DNA of 14,379 bases, taken from positions 1 to 14,379 of the forward strand of contig JARDZQ010000062.1 of the NCBI GenBank assembly GCA_029240775.1, given 5' to 3'. A program made the translations under genes and the position numbers. The notes under the pieces were generated by a model. It was not told the origin of the DNA and made no database searches. It was given only the letters and a program-made list of their open reading frames with translations. Of the stretch, positions 1-6,777 are shown piece by piece. The stretch's first letter is position 1, and each line of letters starts with the position of its first letter. This DNA comes from Rubrobacteraceae bacterium (lineage in GTDB: Bacteria > Actinomycetota > Rubrobacteria > Rubrobacterales > Rubrobacteraceae).

Positions 1-1179
1 CGCGACGCGGCTCCCCGCCTCGACGTCGAAGTCCATGCCCTTGAGGACCTCGCTGGCCTCGTCCTCGTAGGCGAAGTGGACGCCCTCGAAGGTCACGCGG
101 CCCTCGAAGAGGGGGGCTTGACGGGCGTCGGGAGCTTCCTTCACGGAGGGTTCCGCGCCGAGGAGCTCGATGATCCTCTCCCCCGAGACGAGCGACTTGC
201 CGATCTGGTTCGCCTGCCGGCTGAGGGCCCATAAAGGAGAGAGAAAGAGCCCGAGGTAGGCTATAAAGACGGTGAGCTGGCCGACAGAGAGGGCGCCGGA
301 GAGCACCTGGAGGGCCGCGAAGTAGAGGACGAGCGCGGTCCCGACGCCGCCGACCAACCCGAGCAGGATGCTGAACTTGGCCTCGATGAGCGAGGAGTCC
401 ACGCTGGCCCTCAACGAATCCTCGCTCTCGGTCCTAAAACGCTCCAGCTCGTCGTCCTCGCGGCCGAAGATCTTGACGGCCCGGATGCCGGTCACCGCCT
501 CCTGGATGACCGAGGCGATGGCGCCCTCCTTCGTCCTCACTACCCGCATCCGCTCGACGAGCGCGCTCCGGTAGCGCCTGACCGCGAGAAAGAGGAACGG
601 GACGGAGAGGAGCGCGAGCAGGGTTAGCTGCGGGCTCATCCAGACCATCACGACGAGCATCCCGAGCAGGATGAAGACGGAGGACCCGATCTCCACGATC
701 GAGTCGACGAGCAGGGTCCTGACCTCCTTGACGTCGCTCGTGACGCGCGTGATCGTATCTCCGGTGCGCTTCTTGCCGTGGTAGTCGAGCCCGAGGTCGT
801 GGACCCTCCTGTAGAGCGCCTCGCGCATGTCGAAGACGGTCTCCTGGCCGAGCTTCTGGAGCAGATATCGCCTGAAGGCGGAGAGACCCCGGCTCGCCGC
901 GGTTATGGAGACGAGCAGGAAGGCTACCCCCGCCAGCAGCAACGCCTCGCCGGAGAGGCTCTCGGGCCAGAAGCCGGGCAGCTGCTTCCTGTCGTTCAGC
1001 ACGTAGTCGAGCGTGAGTGCGAGCGGCCACGGCTGGGCGAGGCTCATCCCCGTCTCCACGAGAAGTAAGAACAGCGCCAGCAGGAGCCCCGCGCGCCGGG
1101 GACCCAGGAAAGGCGTGAAGTTGGCCAGCGTCTCCTTCGTGCGCCCGAGCCTGGCGCGCAGCTCGATCAATCGTTTCAC
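1..1179 (-). CDS. ABC exporter, fused permease/ATPase (5' part, cut by window edge)
   Basis: The 393 visible codons encode a type I (MDR/lipid-flippase style) ABC exporter half-transporter. The N-terminal permease domain covers about residues 1-300, with hydrophobic helices near residues 25-45, 70-90 and 160-200. The coupling-helix region reads RRVHDLGLDYHGKKRTGD, and the segment SVIQEAVTGIRAVKIFGRED is typical of the family. The nucleotide-binding domain begins near residue 350 (VTFEGVHFAYED) and runs off the edge at GSRVA, just before Walker A would appear. Such proteins act as dimers in the inner membrane and pump lipids, peptides or drugs outward; the substrate cannot be told from sequence. 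The start is the GTG at 1179 (VKRLIELRARLG). No Shine-Dalgarno is visible, but a TATCCT -10 lies exactly six bases upstream, fitting a leaderless mRNA. It diverges from the gene at 1249. Confidence 0.9.
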   Translation of the reverse strand, partial: MKRLIELRARLGRTKETLANFTPFLGPRRAGLLLALFLLLVETGMSLAQPWPLALTLDYVLNDRKQLPGFWPESLSGEALLLAGVAFLLVSITAASRGLSAFRRYLLQKLGQETVFDMREALYRRVHDLGLDYHGKKRTGDTITRVTSDVKEVRTLLVDSIVEIGSSVFILLGMLVVMVWMSPQLTLLALLSVPFLFLAVRRYRSALVERMRVVRTKEGAIASVIQEAVTGIRAVKIFGREDDELERFRTESEDSLRASVDSSLIEAKFSILLGLVGGVGTALVLYFAALQVLSGALSVGQLTVFIAYLGLFLSPLWALSRQANQIGKSLVSGERIIELLGAEPSVKEAPDARQAPLFEGRVTFEGVHFAYEDEASEVLKGMDFDVEAGSRVA

Positions 1180-1184
1180 ACAGA

Positions 1185-1190
1185 TAGGAT
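1185..1190. promoter_or_regulatory. Shared, bidirectional -10 element between divergent genes
   Basis: The six bases read TAGGAT on the plus strand and, shifted by one base, TATCCT on the minus strand. On the minus strand the element ends six bases before the GTG of the ABC exporter (1179), the spacing expected when transcription starts at the start codon. On the plus strand it would start a transcript near 1197, giving a leader of about 50 bases before the gene at 1249. No good -35 is visible in either direction. The promoter call is inferred. Confidence 0.4.
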
Positions 1191-1248
1191 ACCGCACGTC
1201 CGGCGTTTACAATGGGTGAGCAATACCCCCCTGAAAATCGGAGGATCA

Positions 1249-1617
1249 GTGACGCGAAGAGTGCTGGCAGCCGTCGAAGACCTGCTGTTTAGGAGCAAGA
1301 TCTCCGAGACCGCGGCCGCTCTTGGCGTCGAGGCCGCCTTCCCCCGCAACCCGAAGAAGCTGCTCGAGGCTCTGCGAACCTCACCGCCTGACCTCCTCGT
1401 CCTCGACCTCAACTCCTCACGCTTCGAGCCCCTCGAGCTGTTACGGACCGTGAAGTCCGACGAAGCGCTCCGGGATGTCTCCACCGTCGGCTTCCTCTCG
1501 CACGTGCAGGGGGACCTCGCGCTGGCCGCCCGCGGGGCTGGATGCGACCGCGTGATGGCGCGCAGCGCCTTCGTCGAGAACCTGCCGCGCGTGCTCTCCG
1601 AGGACAGCGTTGGCTGA
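1249..1617 (+). CDS. Stand-alone receiver-like domain protein (degenerate response regulator)
   Basis: This 122-residue protein has the beta-alpha pattern of a CheY-like receiver and no output domain. An acidic pair E10-D11 follows strand 1 (RRVLAAVED), a candidate phospho-acceptor D53 ends strand 3 (DLLVLDLN), and S84 occupies the usual Thr/Ser position (VGFLS). The conserved lysine of strand 5 appears replaced by R105 (VMARSAF), and the following proline is missing, so phosphorylation may be weak or absent. The GTG at 1249 was chosen because GGAGG at 1240-1244 lies four bases upstream; an earlier in-frame GTG at 1216 has no such site and would add eleven residues. Its stop overlaps the start of the Nudix gene by 8 bases, so the two are probably cotranslated. 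A receiver fold is likely; the partner kinase and target are unknown. Confidence 0.65.
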   Translation: MTRRVLAAVEDLLFRSKISETAAALGVEAAFPRNPKKLLEALRTSPPDLLVLDLNSSRFEPLELLRTVKSDEALRDVSTVGFLSHVQGDLALAARGAGCDRVMARSAFVENLPRVLSEDSVG

Positions 1618-2164
1618 AGGCGAAGCCTGGAAGCGCCTCCGCAGCGAGAGGCTCCTCGAGACCCCCTACTTCGCTCTCCGCTCAGACAGGCTCCGCCTCC
1701 CCGGCGGCGCCGTGAAGGACCCCTACTACGTCGTCGAGCGTCCCGACGCCGCCATAATCTTCCCGCTGACAGGGGAAGGCGAGGTCGTCCTCGTGCGCCA
1801 GTACCGTCCCCCGTTAGAACGTATGGAGCTCGGCCTGCCAGCCGGGCTCGTGGAGGAGGGCGAGAAGCCGGAGGCCGCCGCCCGCCGCGAGCTGCTCGAG
1901 GAGACCGGGTACTCGGGAGACCAATGGGAACCTCTCGGCTCTCTCGCCTCCTCACCCAGCCTCAAGGACAATTGGGCCTACCTCTTCCTCGCCCGCGACG
2001 TCGAGGAGTCGGCCCCGCCGGCCCCCGACGAGCACGAGCTGGTCGAGGTTGTCAGGGCGCCCGTGGGAGACCTACCTGGCCTGATCCGGTCCGGAGAGAT
2101 AGTCAGCTCCAGCGGCGTAGCCGCCATCATGCTCGCCCTCGAGCGGCTGCGGGAAGAGCCGTGA
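1610..2164 (+). CDS. Nudix hydrolase, probable ADP-ribose pyrophosphatase
   Basis: This 184-residue protein probably hydrolyses ADP-ribose (or a related nucleoside diphosphate sugar) to AMP and a sugar phosphate in the cytoplasm. A complete Nudix box, G-x5-E-x7-REUxEExGU, spans residues 79-101: G79, E85, R93-E94, E97-E98 and G100. It is preceded by VRQYRPP (62-68), usual in ADP-ribose pyrophosphatases. A proline (P116) lies 15 residues after the box, the position regarded as diagnostic of that subfamily. The start is TTG at 1610, with GAGGA five bases upstream inside the preceding gene, which it overlaps by 8 bases. The next gene's GTG at 2161 overlaps this stop (GTGA), so three genes form one translationally coupled unit. 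Length is normal for the family. The exact substrate is not proven. Confidence 0.9.
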   Translation: MAEGEAWKRLRSERLLETPYFALRSDRLRLPGGAVKDPYYVVERPDAAIIFPLTGEGEVVLVRQYRPPLERMELGLPAGLVEEGEKPEAAARRELLEETGYSGDQWEPLGSLASSPSLKDNWAYLFLARDVEESAPPAPDEHELVEVVRAPVGDLPGLIRSGEIVSSSGVAAIMLALERLREEP

Positions 2165-2745
2165 GCGGGGATTCGCCACGGTTCTCGATCTCCGACCTCG
2201 ACGAGAAGGTCATCCGGCAGGCGGCCGAACTCCTCGTCGAGGGGTTCAGAGAAGATTGGCCCGAAGCCTGGCCGGACATGGACGCCGCCCTCCGGGAGGT
2301 ACACGAGGCCCTCGGAGAGGACCGTATCGCTCGGGTAGCCCTGGACGGGAGCGGCGCGGTACTGGGCTGGATCGGCGGCATCCGCTCCTACGGCGGCAAC
2401 GTGTGGGAGCTGCACCCGCTTGTCGTGCGTCCGGATCTCCGGCGCCGCGGCATCGGCCGCGCGCTCGCGGCGGATCTGGAGGAACGTGTCGGGGACCGCG
2501 GCGGCCTCACGCTCTGGCTCGGCACCGACGACGAGAGCGGCATGACGAGCCTCTCGGGCGTGGATCTCTACCCGAACGTGCTGGAACACCTGGCCAACAT
2601 AGAGAACCTGCGCGGCCACCCGTACGAGTTCTACCAGCAGCTCGGCTTCTCGATAGTCGGGGTCCTGCCCGACGCCAACGGACCAGGCAAGCCGGATATC
2701 TACATGGCCAAACGTTGCCGTTACAGCCAATCTCGAAACGATTGA
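2161..2745 (+). CDS. GNAT acetyltransferase resembling aminoglycoside 6'-N-acetyltransferase AAC(6')-Ii
   Basis: This 194-residue GNAT-fold protein has the acetyl-CoA pyrophosphate loop at RRRGIGRAL (94-102). Compared from memory with enterococcal AAC(6')-Ii, it shares long, nearly collinear stretches: WELHPLVV (82-89), GGLTLWLGTDD (114-124), DLYPNV (135-140), ENLRGHPYEFYQQLGF (148-163), and VGVLPDANG then KPDIYMAK to the end. E83, H85 and Y158 correspond to residues of AAC(6')-Ii (E72, H74, Y147) implicated in substrate binding and catalysis. Such enzymes transfer acetyl from acetyl-CoA to the 6'-amine of aminoglycosides; the chromosomal members are thought to have another native role. The start GTG at 2161 overlaps the Nudix stop by 4 bases; the reading frame is open further upstream but there it overlies the Nudix gene. 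The polar tail CRYSQSRND is longer than usual. Confidence 0.82.
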   Translation: MSGDSPRFSISDLDEKVIRQAAELLVEGFREDWPEAWPDMDAALREVHEALGEDRIARVALDGSGAVLGWIGGIRSYGGNVWELHPLVVRPDLRRRGIGRALAADLEERVGDRGGLTLWLGTDDESGMTSLSGVDLYPNVLEHLANIENLRGHPYEFYQQLGFSIVGVLPDANGPGKPDIYMAKRCRYSQSRND

Positions 2746-2805
2746 CCTCGCCTTACTCGAGAGAAACACCCTGGGAGTTCCGGGACAAAAACCCTCAAGC
2801 TGAAA

Positions 2806-2819
2806 GCCCCCGAAGGGGC
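2806..2819 (-). terminator. Short UUCG-loop hairpin, second terminator downstream of erpA
   Basis: On the minus strand the sequence reads GCCCC-TTCG-GGGGC-TTTC: a five-bp stem closed by C-G around a UUCG tetraloop, followed by a short T run. It lies after the stronger hairpin at 2836-2871 in the direction of erpA transcription, so it may act as a backup terminator. On the plus strand nothing T-rich follows it. Confidence 0.4.
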
Positions 2820-2835
2820 GTGCTAGACAGGAAGG

Positions 2836-2871
2836 CAAAGAAAGAGCCCGGAGCTTGAAGCCCCGGGCTCT
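2836..2871 (-). terminator. Rho-independent terminator of erpA
   Basis: A perfect 9-bp stem, AGAGCCCGG paired with CCGGGCTCT, spans 2843-2871, with an internal GCT-TGA-AGC that could extend it. On the minus strand it is followed by TTCTTTG, and it lies 17 bases after the erpA stop. The plus side is followed by CGCTAACC, so it mainly serves the minus strand, although the stem could also slow transcripts arriving from the acetyltransferase gene at 2745. Confidence 0.7.
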
Positions 2872-2887
2872 CGCTAACCGCTGTGCT

Positions 2888-3232
2888 CTAGCAGGTGAAG
2901 GAGCTGCCGCAGCCGCAGCCGCCCTGGACGTTGGGGTTGTTGACGGCGAAGCCGGCGCCCATGAGGCCGTCCACGTAGTCGAACTCTGAGCCCATGATGT
3001 ACGGGACGCTCATGGCGTCTATCAGGACGCGCACGCCCTTGGTCTCGAAGACCTCGTCGTCGTCGCCGATCTCGTCGTCGAAGTAGATGCTGTACTGGAA
3101 GCCAGAGCAGCCACCGGGGCGAACGCCGATGCGCAGCGCGAGATCCTCTTCTCCCTCCTGCGCCATCAAAGCCCTGACCTTCTCCGCAGCGTTGTCGGTG
3201 ATGCTGACTATGGTCTCCTGCTTCTGGTCCAT
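2888..3232 (-). CDS. erpA: A-type iron-sulfur cluster carrier (ErpA/IscA/HesB family)
   Basis: This 114-residue cytosolic protein belongs to the HesB/IscA family, which passes Fe-S clusters to apoproteins. The three cluster-binding cysteines are present: C42 in RPGGCSGFQY, and C106 and C108 in the C-terminal GGCGCGSSF. It also carries a fourth cysteine as its last residue (C114). Length and layout are standard, and the FDYVDGLMGAGFAVNNPN stretch is a family hallmark. The ATG at 3232 has GGGAGGG four bases upstream. It has its own promoter (3276-3303) and two terminators downstream, so it is probably monocistronic. No suf or isc genes lie next to it. The choice among ErpA, IscA and SufA names is by convention; the family assignment is firm. 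Confidence 0.93.
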   Translation of the reverse strand: MDQKQETIVSITDNAAEKVRALMAQEGEEDLALRIGVRPGGCSGFQYSIYFDDEIGDDDEVFETKGVRVLIDAMSVPYIMGSEFDYVDGLMGAGFAVNNPNVQGGCGCGSSFTC

Positions 3233-3275
3233 CAGCCCTCCCGGGGATGAGGTAGTTCTTCTCTGAATATGGGAA

Positions 3276-3303
3276 TTATTACACCGCTCCCTGGATAGTT
3301 CAA
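3276..3303 (-). promoter_or_regulatory. Promoter of erpA
   Basis: On the minus strand TTGAAC (3303-3298) and TAATAA (3281-3276) are separated by 16 bases, a good match to a housekeeping-sigma promoter; shifting the -10 by one (AATAAT) gives 17. Transcription would begin near 3269, leaving a leader of about 37 bases. The -35 overlaps the stop codon of the transglutaminase gene, so erpA is transcribed independently of the operon upstream. Confidence 0.65.
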
Positions 3304-5525
3304 CGGCGGGTTAGTGTGCGGTAGACTGCGCGCGACCTCCCGCGAAGCACTTTGAGGAGGCGTGTCTTCCCCGCCGAAGCGGCCCTCTTCGTCCGCGCGA
3401 GGAGCGAGGCGGGGTTGAAGGCCGCGAGCATCCTGCGCCAGCTGGGCAGGCGCTCGTAGGCCCGCACGGCCCTCCTGTACGCCCGCGCGACGTGGCCGGG
3501 TCCTTCCTCGCGCGGGGCGGCGTAGAGGTGGTCCGAGTACGCCCGGGCAAACTCCTCCATCGGTCCTTCCTCGACGCCGGCCGCCCCCGCCAGGAGCATT
3601 ATCCGCTCGGTGGGCGTAAGGGCAGGCGAGTCGGCTATGGCGCTCCGGCCGGGCGGCAGCCCGTCGCGCAGGCGGCCGGTGAGGTCCCTGTAGAGGTCCT
3701 CCGGGCGCCCGCGGGCCAGGAGCGCCCTCTTGACGAGCGGGACGGCGGCCATGAAGAAGACGGGCACGAGCAAGAAAAGCGGCCACGGTCTACTCGCCTC
3801 ACGCTTGCCGGGGCCTGTCGAGGTTTCGTCCTGAGGAGTCTCCTCCTGGCGTTGCAGCTGCTGCGCCTGCTCGCCCTGCCGCCTCTCGCCCAGGACGGCA
3901 TCAGCGCCGAGGTTCTGCTGCCCGGTCGAGGGGATATCGGGTCGCGGGGCGTTGGCCTGCATCGCGGTGGGCATCGAGAAGCCGGGGGTGGGGTCGAAGG
4001 GGTACCAGCCGACCCCTGGGAAATAGGCCTCGACCCACGTGTGCATGTTGCCCCCGGTCACCACGTACTCGTTCGTCCCGGTCTCTCGCCCTGAGGTGGA
4101 GCCGTAGACGACCCTCGAGGGGATGCCGGACTCGCGCAAGAGAAGAGCCATCGAGGTGGCGAACTGGGTACAGAAGCCCTCCCTGCCGTCGCCGAGGAAC
4201 TCCTCTATCGCCTTGTCCGCGCGGCGGTAGCTCACGTCGAGGTTGTAGGTAAAGCCGCCGTCGTAGACCAGGTAGCGCTCGATCGCCCGCGCGGTGTCGT
4301 ATGGCGTCTTGGGGTTGTACTCACGTTGTATCTGCTCCGCGGTCTCGGCGACGATGGGCGGGCTCTCGGAGAGCTGGAGGAAGTTCTGCGCGACCTCAGC
4401 TGGGTAGGCGGTGTCCGCGTTCCTGAGTTGCCGGGCGGTGGGCTGGGGGATCTCCGAGATCACCGTGTACGAGCTGTTCTCGGCCAGCGGCTCGTCCAGC
4501 GACCAGGACCCGTCGGAGTTCTCGATCGCGAACCCGTCTGAGGTCGTGAGGATCTTGTACCCCCCGAAGAGGACGTCGGTGCGGGCGTCCAGGATCTCGA
4601 ACCGCTGCCTCACGGTGGTGGTCTGGATGCCGGGTGCGATCTCCTCGCCGTCGTCGATCTCCGGCTCGGTCGTGTCGATCCAGCGTGCGCCGTCGAAGTA
4701 ATCCAGGGTGCCCCCGCGCCACAGGAGCGGCTCGGGGCTCTCGACCCGCATGAGCTCAGCCTCCCTGCCCGCAGTGAGGTAGTCCCCGACGTCGGCCTGA
4801 ACGTCGAGCCTGCTCGTGCCCCCGGTCCCGATGCGCGTCCAGTCTATGAGACCGGCGCTGACCGTCGCGTCCGAGAAGGGCATCCTGGGCACCAGCAAGA
4901 CGAGCACGACGACCGCCACGCCCGCCAGGGTTCCCGCCAGACCGGGTCTCTCGCTCCCCCCGTAGAGGAGCAAGGCAACGGCGCACACGAGAAAGACGGC
5001 GAAGAAAGGACCCGCTCCGTCCTCAAAGCTTATGGTGCTCAGGACCCCGATCGTCAGGCCGAACACCCCGATGGAGATGACCGGGCTACCCTCGTACAGC
5101 GTGGCGGAGGTGGCGAAGGTGGCCACTATCATGACCACGGGGATGAGCGTGACGAAGAGGCCGGGGTGGAGGTCGTAGGGTACGGGCTCGACGTACATGA
5201 TGGTGAACGCCTCGAAGAGATCGCCCCCTATCCTGAAGAACAGGTCCCGCCACCCGGAGAGCGAGAAGAGCGGCGGCAGCCCGTAGGTAGCGAACAGGGT
5301 GTAGAGCACCGTCGCCGGGAAGAGCAGCACGAAGCGGTACTTCCCCGCCGAACCCACGAGCGCGGCGACGAGCGCTGCGAGCAGCATCGCCCAGAAGGCC
5401 CCCCCGCCGAGCGCGACGATGGAGGAGGGCTCGAACCAGACGTAGACGTCGCCTGTGAAGAGGATGGCGAACGCCCCGCCGGTCGCCAGCGCCGCCACGT
5501 AGAGGGGAGCCCTCGCCCAGGCCAC
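3300..5525 (-). CDS. TgpA-like membrane transglutaminase (DUF3488 plus transglutaminase core)
   Basis: This 741-residue protein starts with a block of about six to seven membrane helices (residues 5-212). A large extracytoplasmic region follows, with a papain-like transglutaminase core carrying the full triad: C452 in EGFCTQFATSMALLLR, H495 in NMHTWVEAYFPG and D511 in WYPFDPTPG. A polar Gln-rich linker (540-580), one more helix (581-598) and a cytoplasmic Arg-rich tail come next. This is the architecture of the TgpA family, whose true reaction (crosslinking or proteolysis) is unsettled. The GTG at 5525 overlaps the TAG of the DUF58 gene by one base and has a GAGGGGGG site upstream; the frame is open for a further 139 codons, but those overlie DUF58 and are rejected. 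It is the last gene of a MoxR-DUF58-TgpA unit, widely conserved and thought to assemble or modify cell-surface proteins. Confidence 0.9.
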   Translation of the reverse strand: MAWARAPLYVAALATGGAFAILFTGDVYVWFEPSSIVALGGGAFWAMLLAALVAALVGSAGKYRFVLLFPATVLYTLFATYGLPPLFSLSGWRDLFFRIGGDLFEAFTIMYVEPVPYDLHPGLFVTLIPVVMIVATFATSATLYEGSPVISIGVFGLTIGVLSTISFEDGAGPFFAVFLVCAVALLLYGGSERPGLAGTLAGVAVVVLVLLVPRMPFSDATVSAGLIDWTRIGTGGTSRLDVQADVGDYLTAGREAELMRVESPEPLLWRGGTLDYFDGARWIDTTEPEIDDGEEIAPGIQTTTVRQRFEILDARTDVLFGGYKILTTSDGFAIENSDGSWSLDEPLAENSSYTVISEIPQPTARQLRNADTAYPAEVAQNFLQLSESPPIVAETAEQIQREYNPKTPYDTARAIERYLVYDGGFTYNLDVSYRRADKAIEEFLGDGREGFCTQFATSMALLLRESGIPSRVVYGSTSGRETGTNEYVVTGGNMHTWVEAYFPGVGWYPFDPTPGFSMPTAMQANAPRPDIPSTGQQNLGADAVLGERRQGEQAQQLQRQEETPQDETSTGPGKREASRPWPLFLLVPVFFMAAVPLVKRALLARGRPEDLYRDLTGRLRDGLPPGRSAIADSPALTPTERIMLLAGAAGVEEGPMEEFARAYSDHLYAAPREEGPGHVARAYRRAVRAYERLPSWRRMLAAFNPASLLARTKRAASAGKTRLLKVLRGRSRAVYRTLTRR

Positions 5526-6772
5526 TAGACCGCCCCCCTCGCGGTGGTTCCGGAGAGGGTGGGCACCCCGGCCGGGTGGCTCACGACGCGCACCGCCGCC
5601 CCCGCAGCCTCGACCCGGTCGACGAAGCGCAGGAACTCCGCCTCGCGGCTCTGCGCCGCGCCCCCTGTGCCGGGCGGCGTACGGTAGGTGTGCGTCGCGA
5701 TCGCCACGACGACGACAGAGAGACCAGCGCCCCGCAGCCTGCGGACGCCCGCAGGCAGGTCCTCGTTGCGGGTGCGTGAGATCAGGACCACGCCCTCCCC
5801 GAGAGCGTCTTCCTCGGCGAGCACAGCCTGGCCGAGCCTGCGGGCCCCGTCTGCCCGCGCTGTCGCAAGCAGCCTCATCGCCGCCCAGTAGGACGCCTCG
5901 CCGGAGCCGAAGGCGGTGGTGTTGCCTGCCCCGTCCGCGCACACGAGCCTGAACGGCAGCCGCTCTCGCGCGAGGCGGGTGAGCACCGAGGCCGCCACCG
6001 AGACGGCGTCCTCGACCTCCGCCTCCAGGGCGCGCAGCCCCTCGCGGCGCAGGTCCAGGGCCACCGCATAGCGGCGCGGCGCCTCGACCGCGAACTCCTT
6101 GACGTAGAGTTCCCCGGTGCGCGCCACGCTCTTCCAGTGGATGTGCCGCCTATCGTCGCCCCGACGGTATTCCCTGAGGCCCGCGAACTCGTCGCCCCGC
6201 TGCCCGCGCGAGCCCCTGGCGCCGACCTCGACGTTCCCGCCGCGGATCGGGAAGTCGCGCAGTTCGTGGACCTCGGGGTAGACGACCACCTCCGTCTTCT
6301 CCCCGAACCTCCGGACGAAGCGCAGAAGCCCGAAGGGGTCCGTGACCCCGACCTCTGCGGGTCCGAGCTCATGGACTCCCCTCTTCGCGAAGTAGAGGGA
6401 CGCCTCGATGGTGGTAGTCTCGTCCCCCTTGAGGGGCGGTGCCTCGAACACGCGCGGCTCGGGCAGGCGGTCCGCGAGACGCACCCCCGACGAACCGAAG
6501 CGCGAGTCGTTCGAGAGCAGGAGCCTTATCCTGGCCGGGCTCCCCGCCGTGATGCGTACGCCCGGCGGGAGCGCGCGGGAGAAGCGCAGGCCCCGCGAGC
6601 TCGCCCATCCGAGGACGAGCGCCACGAAGGTGAGGGCCAGCAGCGCGTAGGCGAGCTGGTGGAACTGGGTGGTCCCGATCAGACGCGCTACGAAAAGCAC
6701 GAGGAAGCCGACCAGGAGCGCCTGCCACCCGCGGGCCGTGGGCCTGAAGGCGAGCCGCGAGGCTCCGCCCAA
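5525..6772 (-). CDS. DUF58 family membrane-anchored protein
   Basis: This 415-residue protein has two N-terminal membrane helices (about 16-33 and 38-58), then a beta-rich segment (70-165). The DUF58 signature follows at residues 193-227, containing GDEFAGLREYRRGDD, RRHIHWK and ELYVKEF. The C-terminal half (234-390) alternates strands and helices like a von Willebrand A fold. DUF58 proteins nearly always sit next to MoxR ATPases, as here, and are thought to be their partners; no biochemical activity is established. The start is TTG at 6772, only 5 bases after the MoxR stop, with a close AGAGG just before it; no better in-frame start is seen. Its stop overlaps the transglutaminase start by one base, so all three genes are coupled. 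Confidence 0.88.
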   Translation of the reverse strand: MGGASRLAFRPTARGWQALLVGFLVLFVARLIGTTQFHQLAYALLALTFVALVLGWASSRGLRFSRALPPGVRITAGSPARIRLLLSNDSRFGSSGVRLADRLPEPRVFEAPPLKGDETTTIEASLYFAKRGVHELGPAEVGVTDPFGLLRFVRRFGEKTEVVVYPEVHELRDFPIRGGNVEVGARGSRGQRGDEFAGLREYRRGDDRRHIHWKSVARTGELYVKEFAVEAPRRYAVALDLRREGLRALEAEVEDAVSVAASVLTRLARERLPFRLVCADGAGNTTAFGSGEASYWAAMRLLATARADGARRLGQAVLAEEDALGEGVVLISRTRNEDLPAGVRRLRGAGLSVVVVAIATHTYRTPPGTGGAAQSREAEFLRFVDRVEAAGAAVRVVSHPAGVPTLSGTTARGAV

Positions 6773-6777
6773 AGCCT

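Noticed and set aside
434..1030. Arg/Ala/Pro-rich open frame antisense-style within the ABC exporter gene
   Set aside because: The true exporter frame on the same strand gives clear membrane and nucleotide-binding domain sequence; this one is a GC-rich shadow.
1924..2160. N-terminal extension of the acetyltransferase in the same open frame
   Set aside because: It lies within the Nudix gene and is Arg/Pro-rich shadow sequence; the GTGA overlap at 2161 is the natural start.
5526..5942. Possible 139-residue N-terminal extension of the transglutaminase
   Set aside because: It overlies the DUF58 gene in another frame, has no family character, and the GTG at 5525 has a good ribosome-binding site directly before the first membrane helix.
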